A program made the translations under genes and the position numbers. From NCBI RefSeq assembly GCF_009674605.1, contig NZ_WKJO01000001.1, positions 434,001 to 498,000 on the forward strand: a DNA stretch of 64,000 bases. Reading direction: 5' to 3'. Origin of the DNA: Haloferax litoreum. Its GTDB lineage: Archaea > Halobacteriota > Halobacteria > Halobacteriales > Haloferacaceae. The notes beneath the pieces are model-generated. The model saw only the letters and a program-made list of their open reading frames with translations, made no database searches and had not been told where the DNA came from. Within the stretch, counting starts at the first letter, position 1, and each line of letters starts with the position of its first letter. Positions 44,793-54,410 of the stretch are shown here, piece after piece.

Positions 44793-46091
44793 TCACCTCG
44801 CGAGTAGGTATTTGACCTCGAAGTTGGTCGCACTGTTCTTCCGGTTCCGCAGTTCGAGCAGGTAGTAGACCCCCGCCGAACTCCGGTACGTCGAGTGGAC
44901 GCGGCTCTCTATCCACCCGCCGTTCGTCGTCGGGCGCGCGTCGAAGTCCACCACGTAGCGTTCCGCCCACGGCCCGGACCATCGGTAGAGCGTCTGTTTC
45001 GGGCTGAGAGTTCCGGTGAAGTGCGTCCCGGTAATCCGAAGGTCGTCAGGACCGACGAGGTCCTGTGATGTCATCGGTTCTAACCGACCGTGTTCGTCTT
45101 GTACGGTCTCCATCGGAATGCCGAGCGTAACCTGGTTGCTCCCGGCGAACAGGAGGTCGGTTCCGTAGAACCCGTCAGATTCCTCGATTCCGATGAGGCT
45201 CCCACTGTCGCCACCGGCACTCATGGCGGTAAAGAGGTCGAGGCCTTCGAACTTCGCGGGTTCGTTCGGGAAGTACCCGTACACGTTGGCCGTCACGTTC
45301 CGTGCGCGGAGACGGCCAGTCGTGATGTTGGTCGTTCGACCGCTCTTCACGTGGTCACGGTTGAACTGGGCAGACCGCCATCCGCGAAGATTCTCCCAGA
45401 CACCGAGGATGTCGTGTTGGAGAACGTCCGGTTCGACTTCGACGAGGGCACTGTCAGTGCGGTTCGCCTCGCCTTTCGTTATCTCGCTGAATTCGAGGAG
45501 GCGACCGATAGACTCCGTCCCGCCGTCGTACTTGCCCGGTTGGAGGATGTTGTCCCCGGTCGAGGACTCTCCGATTGGGGCCGCCACGTGTGCGTTGGTC
45601 AGGAAGACGCGTTTACCACTTTGTGTGACGAGTGGGGGCGTTCCAAGCGTCCCCGCCGTGATGTTCGGGTGACCGACCGATACGCCTGCGGGGGCCGGTC
45701 GCCACTGTTCCTTTCGCGAGAGCGAGTCCGGGATGGCTTCGACTTCCGGTTCGGTGTGAACCTCTGCTTCTGCCGGTATCTTCGGAACGGGAACGACTGT
45801 CGGTTCCGCGGACCCCTGTGACTCCTGTAACTCCTGGATTCGAATCTCACCACCGAGGTTCTGGACGTCTGTTTTGTACGTCTTTCCCTCGATTTCGACT
45901 TCTTTCGGGACGACTTCGCTCGTGGCGAGTTGTGATTCGGGAACTTTCTCACGGACGAAGATGACGACTGCTATCTCGTCGGTCGTCACTCCGTCGACGA
46001 CTCGTGGCCCGATTCCGGTCGCTTCGACGTTCGGGAACGATTCGAGTTCGGTTCGTTGCTGCTCCGGTATCTCCTGCAGGGTTGCGTCCAT
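44793..46091 (-). CDS. Trypsin-like serine protease with N-terminal and C-terminal extra domains, 432 aa
   Basis: The catalytic triad is visible: H168 in FLTNAHVAAP, D213 in RTDSALVEV and S296 in the canonical GDSGS. A domain of about 130 residues precedes the protease (TGIGPRVVDGVTTDEIAVVIFV), resembling the N-terminal region of bacterial chymotrypsin-fold enzymes. A C-terminal beta-rich domain of about 100 residues follows (TLYRWSGPWAERYVVDFDARP). No signal peptide is seen, so it may be intracellular. An ATG at 46097 or 46130 could also serve as the start. Confidence 0.78.
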   Translation of the reverse strand: MDATLQEIPEQQRTELESFPNVEATGIGPRVVDGVTTDEIAVVIFVREKVPESQLATSEVVPKEVEIEGKTYKTDVQNLGGEIRIQELQESQGSAEPTVVPVPKIPAEAEVHTEPEVEAIPDSLSRKEQWRPAPAGVSVGHPNITAGTLGTPPLVTQSGKRVFLTNAHVAAPIGESSTGDNILQPGKYDGGTESIGRLLEFSEITKGEANRTDSALVEVEPDVLQHDILGVWENLRGWRSAQFNRDHVKSGRTTNITTGRLRARNVTANVYGYFPNEPAKFEGLDLFTAMSAGGDSGSLIGIEESDGFYGTDLLFAGSNQVTLGIPMETVQDEHGRLEPMTSQDLVGPDDLRITGTHFTGTLSPKQTLYRWSGPWAERYVVDFDARPTTNGGWIESRVHSTYRSSAGVYYLLELRNRKNSATNFEVKYLLAR

Positions 46092-46322
46092 AGACATGCT
46101 TCTCCTCGCGAGGCCGTCGTTCGGCCTCACACATCAACCGATAGACGGTATTCGGCATAAATGTTGATTGAATGTCAATATAGGTGGACTGTTGGCTGCT
46201 CGGTAACTCGACTCCCTCGTTACCGTCCTCAAAATGTGGATTTCGTATCGTCGTATGTGATTTATCGTACGCCAATTCCCAGACTCGCGGCCCTTTTACG
46301 CCTCGCCCGCGGACAGAGAGAC

Positions 46323-47234
46323 ATGGTACGGAACGTCGCCGGCGTGATGGCCGAACTCGAGTCCGAGGATTTCTATCTCCTCTCGGGTGTCGAGCAGGGC
46401 ATGCGCTTCAGCGAGTGGGTCAACCGCGACAAACTCCCGAAGAACTCGGGGATGACCCCCGAAGAGGTCGACTACCGCATCGACCGCTGCATGACCCGTG
46501 ACCTCATCGAGCGCAAGACCATCCAGTACGAAGGGTACAAACTGACGGTCGAAGGCTACGACGCGCTCGCCTTGCGGACCTTCGCTCAGCGAGACACCAT
46601 CCAGGGGTTCGGCGCGCCACTCGGCGTCGGCAAAGAGAGCGACGTGTTCGAAGTCCAGTCGTTCAAACCGCTGGCCCTGAAATTCCACCGCGAAGGGTAC
46701 ACGAACTTCCGCGAGGTTCGCCGCGAACGCGACTACACCTCTGACAACCACCACGTCTCGTGGCTCTACACCGCGCGAAAGGCCGCCGAGCGCGAGTACG
46801 ACGCGCTGGAGACGCTGTTCCCCAAGGTGTCGGTCCCTCGTCCGGTCGACCACAATCGCCACGCCATCATCATGTCGAAACTCGACGGCGTGGAACTCGG
46901 CAAGGCCCGACTCGACTCCGAGCAAGTCGTTGGCGTCCTCGACCTCGTCCTCGACGAGATGGCCTCGGCCTACGAAGCAGGGTTCGTCCACGCGGACATG
47001 TCGGAGTACAACGTCGCCGTCAGCGAGAAAGGAATCACTATCTTCGATTGGCCGCAGGCAGTTCCGACCGACCACGACAACGCCCGCGAACTCCTCGCAC
47101 GCGACGTGAAGAACATCGTGAACTACTTCGGTCGGAAGTACCCCGCAGAGATGCCCGACGACATCGACTTCGAAGCCCTCACCGACGCTATCGCTCGAAA
47201 CGAGTTCGAGAGCGTCGCGCAGGCCAGCACCTGA
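46323..47234 (+). CDS. rio2: Rio2 atypical serine kinase/ATPase, 303 aa
   Basis: It acts in late maturation of the small ribosomal subunit. The N-terminal winged helix (about 1-90) is followed by the RIO kinase core: the flexible loop GVGKESDVFEV, ATP Lys in LALKFHREG, catalytic Asp in HADMSEYNVAV and the metal Asp in IFDWPQAVPTD. Length and order match archaeal Rio2. Its promoter may include TTTTACGCC near 46294. Confidence 0.93.
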   Translation: MVRNVAGVMAELESEDFYLLSGVEQGMRFSEWVNRDKLPKNSGMTPEEVDYRIDRCMTRDLIERKTIQYEGYKLTVEGYDALALRTFAQRDTIQGFGAPLGVGKESDVFEVQSFKPLALKFHREGYTNFREVRRERDYTSDNHHVSWLYTARKAAEREYDALETLFPKVSVPRPVDHNRHAIIMSKLDGVELGKARLDSEQVVGVLDLVLDEMASAYEAGFVHADMSEYNVAVSEKGITIFDWPQAVPTDHDNARELLARDVKNIVNYFGRKYPAEMPDDIDFEALTDAIARNEFESVAQAST

Positions 47235-47570
47235 TTTTTCGCGGTCTCTGTCCACCCGGCCAACCTCCTGAGCGAGTGGGTTCGCTCTATCGTCCGTCGA
47301 TAAACCAAATAGTACGATAGAGAACCAGTGTTCGACCGGTGTCCTCGGTCGACCGACGTGAGTGACGGGTCTCGCACGCTCTGGACGGGGGAGACAGAGG
47401 CCACGTCGAGTCGGTGTGGGCGTCGTTGTTGACGCTTGCACACGAGTCGTCGTCGCTGCTGGTCAGTTCCGTGGTATAAACGAGTTTACCAGTAAAGCCA
47501 AAATATTCGGAAATATCTGCAGGGATAATTTGAGCCCCACAATTATGAGGCGTGTTAAGTACACAAGCAT
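47235..47570. other. Intergenic stretch upstream of the second chemoreceptor
   Basis: These 336 bases hold no gene I can support. The half near the receptor is AT-rich (AAATATTCGGAAATATCTGC, then ACAATTATGAGG) and probably contains its promoter. The first half has no clear structure. Confidence 0.4.
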
Positions 47571-49835
47571 GTGCTTCGACTACTTAACCGGGCCCTCCCG
47601 GCGCGCTTCCAAGAACGATACGTGTACAAACTCGCCGCCATGTTGAGCGTGCTCGTCGTTCTCACCTCGGGTATCGGCGCGTATACGTACTTCACCGTCT
47701 CCGACGAACTCCACGAGTCGGTTCACGCCGAACTAGAGAACACGGCCACGTTACAGGCCGACGAACTCTCCGTGTGGCTAGACGAACGGTCCCAGATTAC
47801 GCGGTTGCTGTCGCAGTTCCCCATCCTCGATAGCAAAGACCCCACACAGATATCGGCGTTCTTCGACAGGGAGATGACGAGTCTCCCGGACGACTTCGTC
47901 GCAATCCACTACGTGGACACCGCGTCGAACGAGGTTCTCGCGAGTTCAGCAGAGGAGCGGATCGGTGGCACTGCGATTTCCGACGGCCGAAAGTTCATCC
48001 ACGGGTCGACAACGTTCTCCAGCAACGACGAAGTCGCCATCACCGAGATGTACGAACAGGGCGGCGAGACGCACATCGCCTTCGTCAGTCCGGTCCCCGA
48101 CGCGGAGGACCGTGCCGTCGTCCTCGTCTCCTCTGCTGCACACCTCCGAGAGGTGTTCGACGTCCCGTTCGAAGGCTCGTTCGTCCAAATCGTCGATAGT
48201 GACGGTGTCGTCGAGTTCGACGAACGAGACGTCGTGAGTGGTGACGCGTACGGCGAACAAGGTTCGCAGGCACTCACCGACGGGTTCACTGGTGGGTCCG
48301 GTGCGTACGAAGCGGAAGCGAACGGGGCGTTCGACCAGCGTCACGTCGTCGCGTACGCGGGTGCCGGAGACCTCGTGGTTCTCATCCACGCGCCGACGAG
48401 TTCTGCCTACCACCTCCAGCAGACAGTCGGTACCGACATTGGCCTCCTCCTCACGGTGCTGTTACTCGGCCTCGGTGGCTTGACACTCGTTCTCAAGCGG
48501 AGTATGCTCAACCCACTCGGCGACCTCGAAGACAAACTTACCCACCTCCGAACCGGTGACCTCGACATCGACCTCGATACCACGCGTCGCGACGAGTTCG
48601 GGTCGGTCCTCGGCGCTGTCGGGTCACTTCGGTCAGACCTCCTCGACCAGCGTCGCGACGCGAACGTCTACAGCAGCGTCATGGATACCGCAGCAGCAGG
48701 GGACCTCACTGTACGGATGGACACCGACAGCAACTCCTCAGATATGCGGACCATCGCCACGTCGTTCAACACGATGATAGACGACCTCGAATCGACCGTC
48801 GGGTCGGTGATGACGTTCGCAGACGAGGTGCAGGAGCGGAGCGACCACGTCGCACAGGGGGCCAACGAAGTCAACGCTGCCAGCGAACAGGTCGCACAGT
48901 CGGTCGAACAGATATCCTACGGTGCAGACGAGCAAGCGGGCAGACTCACGCGCGTGTCCGAGGAGATGGATACGCTCTCGGCCGCCGTCGAAGAGATTGC
49001 CACCGCGGCCGACCAATTAGCCGCGAACTCGGCCGAGGCGGCCGAACTCGGTGCTGATGGACAGGTCGCCGCCGAAGGTGCACTCCACGGGATGGATGCC
49101 ATCCGTGAAGAGACGCGCTCGACGGTCGAAGACGTTGCAGAGTTCGGCGAACTCACCGAAGAGGTGGGCGACATCGTCGGCGTCATCGGCGACATCGCCG
49201 AGCAGACCAACCTGCTGGCACTCAACGCGAACATCGAGGCGGCACGCGCGGGCGAGGCGGGCGAGGGGTTCGCCGTGGTCGCCAACGAGGTCAAACAACT
49301 CGCCGAGGCGACGACGGAATCGGCCGCCGAAGTCGAAGCCCTCATCGAAGATATCCAATCACAGCGTGCGACGGTCGTCGCCGGCGTCGAGCGGATGGAA
49401 GACCGTGTCACCGAGGAGTCCGAGTCGGTCGAGACGGCAATCGACGCCCTCGACGACATCACCCAACGCGTCGAAGAGAACAACACCAGCGTACACGAGG
49501 TCACCTCCGCGACAGACGCACAAGCGTCGTCGACGGAAGACGTGACCGCGATGGTGCAGGAGGTAGCGAGCGTGAGCGAAGAGACCACCGCCGAAGCCCA
49601 GACGGTGTCTGCCGCCGCAGAAGAGCAGGCTGCGTCACTCAATCAGGTCACGCAGAGCGCGAAGACGCTCGCTTCCAACGCCGAGGGGTTACAGTCGCTC
49701 CTCGACCAGTTCGACGTCGATGCAGAGGGAGACCTGTCTGTCGGGACGGGTGAGGACGTGAGCAGTGTCGTCGACGTGACCACTGGGCACGCAGCGCAGT
49801 CGCCCGCGGTGAGCGATGGGGGAATAGACAGGTAG
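47571..49835 (+). CDS. Methyl-accepting chemoreceptor with an extracellular dCache-like domain, 754 aa
   Basis: Two membrane segments (about residues 22-42 and 283-305) enclose an extracellular domain of about 240 residues with the dCache-like pattern ([40 protein letters not shown]). Two HAMP regions follow, and then the signalling coiled coil with the tip [29 protein letters not shown]. The GTG at 47571 is the likely start (an ATG two bases earlier is in another frame). It is a normal haloarchaeal transducer, unlike the one at 12162. It lies far from the che operon and presumably feeds a CheA encoded elsewhere or this one. Confidence 0.9.
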   Translation: MLRLLNRALPARFQERYVYKLAAMLSVLVVLTSGIGAYTYFTVSDELHESVHAELENTATLQADELSVWLDERSQITRLLSQFPILDSKDPTQISAFFDREMTSLPDDFVAIHYVDTASNEVLASSAEERIGGTAISDGRKFIHGSTTFSSNDEVAITEMYEQGGETHIAFVSPVPDAEDRAVVLVSSAAHLREVFDVPFEGSFVQIVDSDGVVEFDERDVVSGDAYGEQGSQALTDGFTGGSGAYEAEANGAFDQRHVVAYAGAGDLVVLIHAPTSSAYHLQQTVGTDIGLLLTVLLLGLGGLTLVLKRSMLNPLGDLEDKLTHLRTGDLDIDLDTTRRDEFGSVLGAVGSLRSDLLDQRRDANVYSSVMDTAAAGDLTVRMDTDSNSSDMRTIATSFNTMIDDLESTVGSVMTFADEVQERSDHVAQGANEVNAASEQVAQSVEQISYGADEQAGRLTRVSEEMDTLSAAVEEIATAADQLAANSAEAAELGADGQVAAEGALHGMDAIREETRSTVEDVAEFGELTEEVGDIVGVIGDIAEQTNLLALNANIEAARAGEAGEGFAVVANEVKQLAEATTESAAEVEALIEDIQSQRATVVAGVERMEDRVTEESESVETAIDALDDITQRVEENNTSVHEVTSATDAQASSTEDVTAMVQEVASVSEETTAEAQTVSAAAEEQAASLNQVTQSAKTLASNAEGLQSLLDQFDVDAEGDLSVGTGEDVSSVVDVTTGHAAQSPAVSDGGIDR

Positions 49836-49844
49836 CCGGCCACG

Positions 49845-51038
49845 TCACTCCGCGTTCGTCGCCGTGGGGTCTGTTCGCTCTGTTTTCGCCAGTGTCTCGT
49901 GAACGGCGAGGACGAACGCGGGGACGACGAGCATGAAGAGATGTTCTTCGAGTGGGATACCGAGCAGTTCGACGCCAGTCCGCAGCGGAATCGAGAAGAC
50001 GCCGACTTCGAGCGTGTACCAGTCCCAGACGTAGGCGACGGGGTAGACGATTGCAACTGTTCGGAGCGTGCGGTACATCGCGTCGCGGCCGATTCGAACG
50101 AGGAGGATGGCGGTGATGCTCCCGAAGAACAGTTCGGTTGCGAGGTAGGTGTACGGACCGAGGACGGCGATATTGGGGAGCGAGACCCCGGAAAGGGGGT
50201 GAAACGCCACGGCGACGACGAGGAGTGCGAGGAAGACGTACGACCCGCGAACGAGGAGCATCGTCGCGAGCGTCGGCGTCGCACGACGGGCGACGAGGAC
50301 GACGAGCGCGAACGGAAGGACGGCGACTGACGCGAACGGTGGGAACGTCCCGGTAATCGACCCTGCGACGACGAAGAAGAGACCAGCGGCGACGAGTGCG
50401 TAGGCCAGACGAAACGCAGACGACTCACCGAGGACGACGGTGACGGTTCGTTTGTCGATAGACCGGTCGTAGTCGTAGTCCTGTGCGTCGTCGATTATCT
50501 TGATGCCCGAGAGGACGAAGAGGAGGACACCCGCGAACGCGAGCGGTGTCACGTCGAGTCCACCGACCTGCGCGTAGTACCCACCGAGGATACTGAGCGC
50601 GATACCGAGGGGATATCCGACTGTCGTCGTCACCGGATTCGTGTCCAACTGCGGGGCGTGGAAGTACCCGAGTAGCCATCCGGGGACGGTGAAGACGAGG
50701 ATACCAGCACCGACGAGTCCGGCGAGTGCCCCCGCCGAGAGGACGAACCCGATAGTCGCACCCACGAGACAGAGGTAACACCCGCGTCGAGTCAGTGGGT
50801 GGTCGTCGTCTTCGCCACGTCGGTAGAAGTCGACGTATCCGTCTTTGACGTGTGCGGTGTACACGCCGAAGAAGACTGCAACAGCGTGGAGCACCCCCAC
50901 GAGGAACGAAAACTCTCCCGCGAGGACGGCACCGAACCACGACGCCGCGAGCGGTGGGAGCATGAACACTGGATGCACCTGCGAAGCGAGGGCGTTGAGG
51001 GCCGCCGTCGGTCCGGTGTCGTGCCGTGCGATAGCCAT
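49845..51038 (-). CDS. UbiA prenyltransferase fused to a lycopene-cyclase-type domain, 397 aa
   Basis: The N-terminal 275 residues are a polytopic UbiA-family prenyltransferase with the second Asp-rich motif DDAQDYDYDRSIDKRT and a first polar motif around HVKDGYVDFYRRGEDDDHP. The C-terminal 100 residues match the heterodimeric lycopene cyclase domain (YVWDWYTLEVGVFSIP, then GIPLEEHLFMLVVP, whose Glu-Glu pair is conserved). UbiA enzymes extend lycopene to C50 carotenoids in haloarchaea (LyeJ), and Corynebacterium cyclises such products with CrtYe/CrtYf. The fused order here suggests coupling of prenyl transfer and ring formation or double-bond shift. The reaction is inferred. Confidence 0.82.
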   Translation of the reverse strand: MAIARHDTGPTAALNALASQVHPVFMLPPLAASWFGAVLAGEFSFLVGVLHAVAVFFGVYTAHVKDGYVDFYRRGEDDDHPLTRRGCYLCLVGATIGFVLSAGALAGLVGAGILVFTVPGWLLGYFHAPQLDTNPVTTTVGYPLGIALSILGGYYAQVGGLDVTPLAFAGVLLFVLSGIKIIDDAQDYDYDRSIDKRTVTVVLGESSAFRLAYALVAAGLFFVVAGSITGTFPPFASVAVLPFALVVLVARRATPTLATMLLVRGSYVFLALLVVAVAFHPLSGVSLPNIAVLGPYTYLATELFFGSITAILLVRIGRDAMYRTLRTVAIVYPVAYVWDWYTLEVGVFSIPLRTGVELLGIPLEEHLFMLVVPAFVLAVHETLAKTERTDPTATNAE

Positions 51039-51115
51039 GTGTTAGCATATGTGACACCAGCCTAAAATTGTGTAGTGAACACCCAGAAGCAGAACTCAAA
51101 GATAGCCGAGAGAGT

Positions 51116-52165
51116 TCAGGAGATTGGAGCGAACTCGACGTATTCGGCCTCGAAATCTTCGACGAACGCGCCGGGGCCACCGATGCTGTAGGTGCCGTCG
51201 TCAGTCTCGACGACGAGCGTGTTCTCGACTGGGAACGAGTTGTTCGCGGGTTCGAGGAGGCCCTGTCGGATATCGACGATTCGGCCGCGGAGTTCTGTCG
51301 GCCCGTCGGTGTGGACCATCTGCCCGTGTGCGGTGACGGTGAGTTCGATACCGGCGCGGTCACACAGTGTCGCCTGCAAGACGGCGTGGCGGAAGTTGTA
51401 GTACGTCGCCGGCAGGGAGTCGGGTTCGGTGGTGTACGCCTCTGCGGCCATCGGCCAGTAGTTTCCGAAGAACGACCCGACGATGACCGGCCCGAGGTGC
51501 GGTTGGGCGAAGACGATAGCCTGTGACTCGGAGTTCGACCGGGCGACCATCTCGCCGGGCGCGACGAGGCCGATGCGGGAATCGACGGTGAGCATCGTCG
51601 GCATCGGTTCGTGCCAGACGCGGACGAGCGAGGCGAGTCCGTCCAGCGAGAGGTCTTCGTGGGGTTCGACGCCACTCACGACGAGCGAGACGAGGACACC
51701 TCTGTCGCGGGCAGCGCGCAACTCGTCGGCAACCTCGTCGAGGACGTCGTACGGGAGCGACAGCGTGATTTCCGATTCGGCCCGGTCGACGAGTTGGGCG
51801 ATGCGCTTGAGGACCGTGACCCGGGATTTGATGACCTCGAATCGTTCCTCGTCGGGGGCCGTCTCCGTGTACCGCGCTTCGAGCGCCGGTCGCATGGACT
51901 CGACACTCTCCGAGAGCGACTCCACGACTTCTGCGGGTGGGAGTGGTCGAATCGTCGTCGGAACGACGTGGTCGTTCACTTCGACGAAACCCCGTTCTTC
52001 GAGTTCTTGGCTCACGCTGTAGACGTAGCGCTTGGAGACGCCCGCCGCGTCGGCGATTTGGCTCGCCTTCGCCTCCCCGAGTTCGAGAAGCGTCAGGTAC
52101 GTGTCGATGACCTTCTCGGAGAGGCCAAATCGCTCCAGAAGGTCGGCGAGTTCCCGGTCGTCCAT
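51116..52165 (-). CDS. trmB: TrmB-family sugar-responsive transcription regulator, 349 aa
   Basis: The N-terminal winged helix (about 1-75, LERFGLSEKVIDTYLTLLELGEAKASQIADAAGVSKRYVYSV) and long dimerisation helix are followed by the TrmB C-terminal sugar-binding domain (about 110-340). TrmB proteins sense maltose, glucose or similar sugars and repress or activate sugar transport and gluconeogenic genes. It is divergent from the glucoamylase at 52329 and close to the ABC importer, its likely targets. An overlap with an operator at the importer promoter is untested. Confidence 0.88.
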   Translation of the reverse strand: MDDRELADLLERFGLSEKVIDTYLTLLELGEAKASQIADAAGVSKRYVYSVSQELEERGFVEVNDHVVPTTIRPLPPAEVVESLSESVESMRPALEARYTETAPDEERFEVIKSRVTVLKRIAQLVDRAESEITLSLPYDVLDEVADELRAARDRGVLVSLVVSGVEPHEDLSLDGLASLVRVWHEPMPTMLTVDSRIGLVAPGEMVARSNSESQAIVFAQPHLGPVIVGSFFGNYWPMAAEAYTTEPDSLPATYYNFRHAVLQATLCDRAGIELTVTAHGQMVHTDGPTELRGRIVDIRQGLLEPANNSFPVENTLVVETDDGTYSIGGPGAFVEDFEAEYVEFAPIS

Positions 52166-52328
52166 ACTCGACAGTCAACAACCACGGTACTTAATTACTC
52201 GAATCCAACGCCGTCGCCGCGACTACTCACCGGCGTCGACGTCTCTCTCGTGTCCCACTCGAAAAGTGTGAAAGTATGAAGGAACATTACACCAAGATTA
52301 TTATCAGGGGAGAACGCACGAGTCACCA

Positions 52329-54326
52329 ATGCAATTACGCGACGCACTGGCCGACTACAAGCGGCACGCAGAACACCCGACTCGCTTCCCCGGCGAGCGA
52401 CGAACCACGAGTGGCCTCTTTTCGGGCCTCGGTGGACGACTCGTCCACGTGGAGCGAGACGGGTCGCTACGAGACTTCGGCTATCCACTCTCCGGGCGGT
52501 GGGGCGTCGAGCGCTCACGGTTCGGTGTCAGGTCGGTCGGTGACGACACGGGTGTCGTCTGGTTCGACGACGGCGCGACGCAGTCGTACGTCGGCGATGG
52601 TGGTCTCGTCGTCACCGAACACGAGACGTGCTACGGCGACGTGACGCAGTACGACCTCACGCTGGACGACGCGCACGTCACGCGGTTCGAGACGGACGCC
52701 GACGTGGAACTCGTCTCGTTCGTCCACTTCCACCCGGACGGCCGTGACACGCTGGTCGGCCAACTCCTCCACGGCGACGCCGTCGAAGCGTACCACGCCG
52801 ACGAACACGACTTTCTCGCGTCGCATCCGACGTTCGAACACGTCGAAGGCCGCGTCCCCGAGCAGTTCGACGAGTTGCTCTCGGACGCCGAAGTCGAACT
52901 CCCACGCCCCCTCTCGGACGACAGATACGAGGAAGGCCAGTTGAGTGGGGCCGTCGTCGCGACGACCCCGTTCGAATCGGGTGCGGCCACCGTCGGAACC
53001 CTCCTCACCGACGAAACCGAGACGGACCGAGATGCCGCGCTCGATACCATCCGTTCGCTCGTGACTCTCGGTCGTGAGGCGCTGGAATCCCGTGCCGCCG
53101 AACAGGCAGTCGGGTCGGTTCCCACTCACGACGAGGCTGGCGCGATGCGCGACGACGTTCGCGTCCTCTCGCTTCTCTCCGGTGCGCTTGGACTCCGTAT
53201 CGCCGGTCCCGACTTCGACCCCTACTACGCGTACTCCGGCGGATACGGGTACACGTGGTTCCGCGACGACGCCGAAATCTCGCAGTTCCTCTTCGAATCC
53301 GACGAGAAACTCGGCCTCGGACTGGACACGTGGCACGAGCGAAGCGCCCGTGCCTACTGCGAGACGCAACGCGACGACGGGTCGTGGCCCCACCGCGTCT
53401 GGCCGTTCGACGGGTCGCTCGCACCGGGGTGGGCGAACGCTCGCCTCGAATCAGGTGACGACGCCGACTATCAGGCCGACCAGACGGGGAGTGTCATCGC
53501 CTTCCTCGCGACGTACTACGACGACTGCGACGACCCAGACCTCCGTGCTGACATCGAAGAGACGCTCACGCTCGCACTGGACAGTCTGGACGAGACGCTC
53601 GGCGACGACGGCCTCCCAATCGACTGCCAGAACGCGTGGGAGAACATGACCGGCCGGTTCAGTCACACGACGGCGACGTTCCTCGAAGCGTACGCCGCAC
53701 TCGCCCTGTCGGGCCTCGACAGCGACCTGACCGACCGCGCCGCGGCACGTGCACGCGAAGTCTACGAAGGTGTCGACGCACTCTGGAGCGACGAGCGAGA
53801 CTGCTACGCACTCCGTCTCGTCGGCGACGAACTGGACGACCGGTACGATTCTGCGGCCCTCGCACTCGTGTCGGCACACCGCACCTACGACGAACTCGAA
53901 TCGGTCGACGGCGACAGACTGGACCGACTCGTCCGCCACGTGGAGTCAGTCTTCGACGGCCTCTGGCACGACCCAGACGAGAGCGACGTGAAGGGCCTCG
54001 TCCGATTCGAAGGCGACGACTGGCGGATGCGCGAGCAGTCCACCGAAAAGATATGGACCGTCTCCACCGCGTGGGGGGCGAACGCCGCAGTCGAACTCGC
54101 TGCACTCCTCGCAGACCACGACGACGAGCGCCGGTCGTCGTTCGTAGACGAAGGCACGTCACTGCTCTCGCTCGTCCTCCCGGACGGGCCACTCTGTACC
54201 GACGAGGGGTACCTCGCAGAGCAGTTCTTCGACGACGGAACGCCAGACAGCGCGACCCCGCTGGGATGGCCACACGCCCTCCGACTGGCGACGGTGGCGA
54301 CGCTCACCGACGAAGGGATGCTGTAA
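52329..54326 (+). CDS. GH15 glucoamylase/glucodextranase-type enzyme, 665 aa
   Basis: A glycoside hydrolase that releases glucose from the non-reducing ends of alpha-glucans. An N-terminal beta-sandwich domain (about 1-265) precedes the alpha/alpha-barrel of family GH15. Signatures: YAYSGGYGYTWFRDDAEIS, the catalytic acid region QNAWENMTGRFSHTTATFLEAYAAL and the catalytic base in YLAEQFFDDGTPDSATPLGW. No signal peptide, so it is probably cytoplasmic and acts on imported maltodextrins or stored glucan. Promoter: GATTATTATCAG near 52293. Confidence 0.9.
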   Translation: MQLRDALADYKRHAEHPTRFPGERRTTSGLFSGLGGRLVHVERDGSLRDFGYPLSGRWGVERSRFGVRSVGDDTGVVWFDDGATQSYVGDGGLVVTEHETCYGDVTQYDLTLDDAHVTRFETDADVELVSFVHFHPDGRDTLVGQLLHGDAVEAYHADEHDFLASHPTFEHVEGRVPEQFDELLSDAEVELPRPLSDDRYEEGQLSGAVVATTPFESGAATVGTLLTDETETDRDAALDTIRSLVTLGREALESRAAEQAVGSVPTHDEAGAMRDDVRVLSLLSGALGLRIAGPDFDPYYAYSGGYGYTWFRDDAEISQFLFESDEKLGLGLDTWHERSARAYCETQRDDGSWPHRVWPFDGSLAPGWANARLESGDDADYQADQTGSVIAFLATYYDDCDDPDLRADIEETLTLALDSLDETLGDDGLPIDCQNAWENMTGRFSHTTATFLEAYAALALSGLDSDLTDRAAARAREVYEGVDALWSDERDCYALRLVGDELDDRYDSAALALVSAHRTYDELESVDGDRLDRLVRHVESVFDGLWHDPDESDVKGLVRFEGDDWRMREQSTEKIWTVSTAWGANAAVELAALLADHDDERRSSFVDEGTSLLSLVLPDGPLCTDEGYLAEQFFDDGTPDSATPLGWPHALRLATVATLTDEGML

Positions 54327-54345
54327 GCGGGCCGGTCGCGTCTCG

Positions 54346-54352
54346 AAAAAAA
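54346..54352 (-). terminator. U-tract terminator of the ABC ATPase gene
   Basis: Read on the minus strand this is T7, about 60 bases after the ATPase stop and inside the short gap to the convergent glucoamylase. Archaeal RNA polymerase terminates well at such runs. Confidence 0.55.
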
Positions 54353-54410
54353 CAGCGAACTATCGTTTCACGCTGGGGCTATGCTTCCGGCGACTGCCGA
54401 GTCAGCGCAG

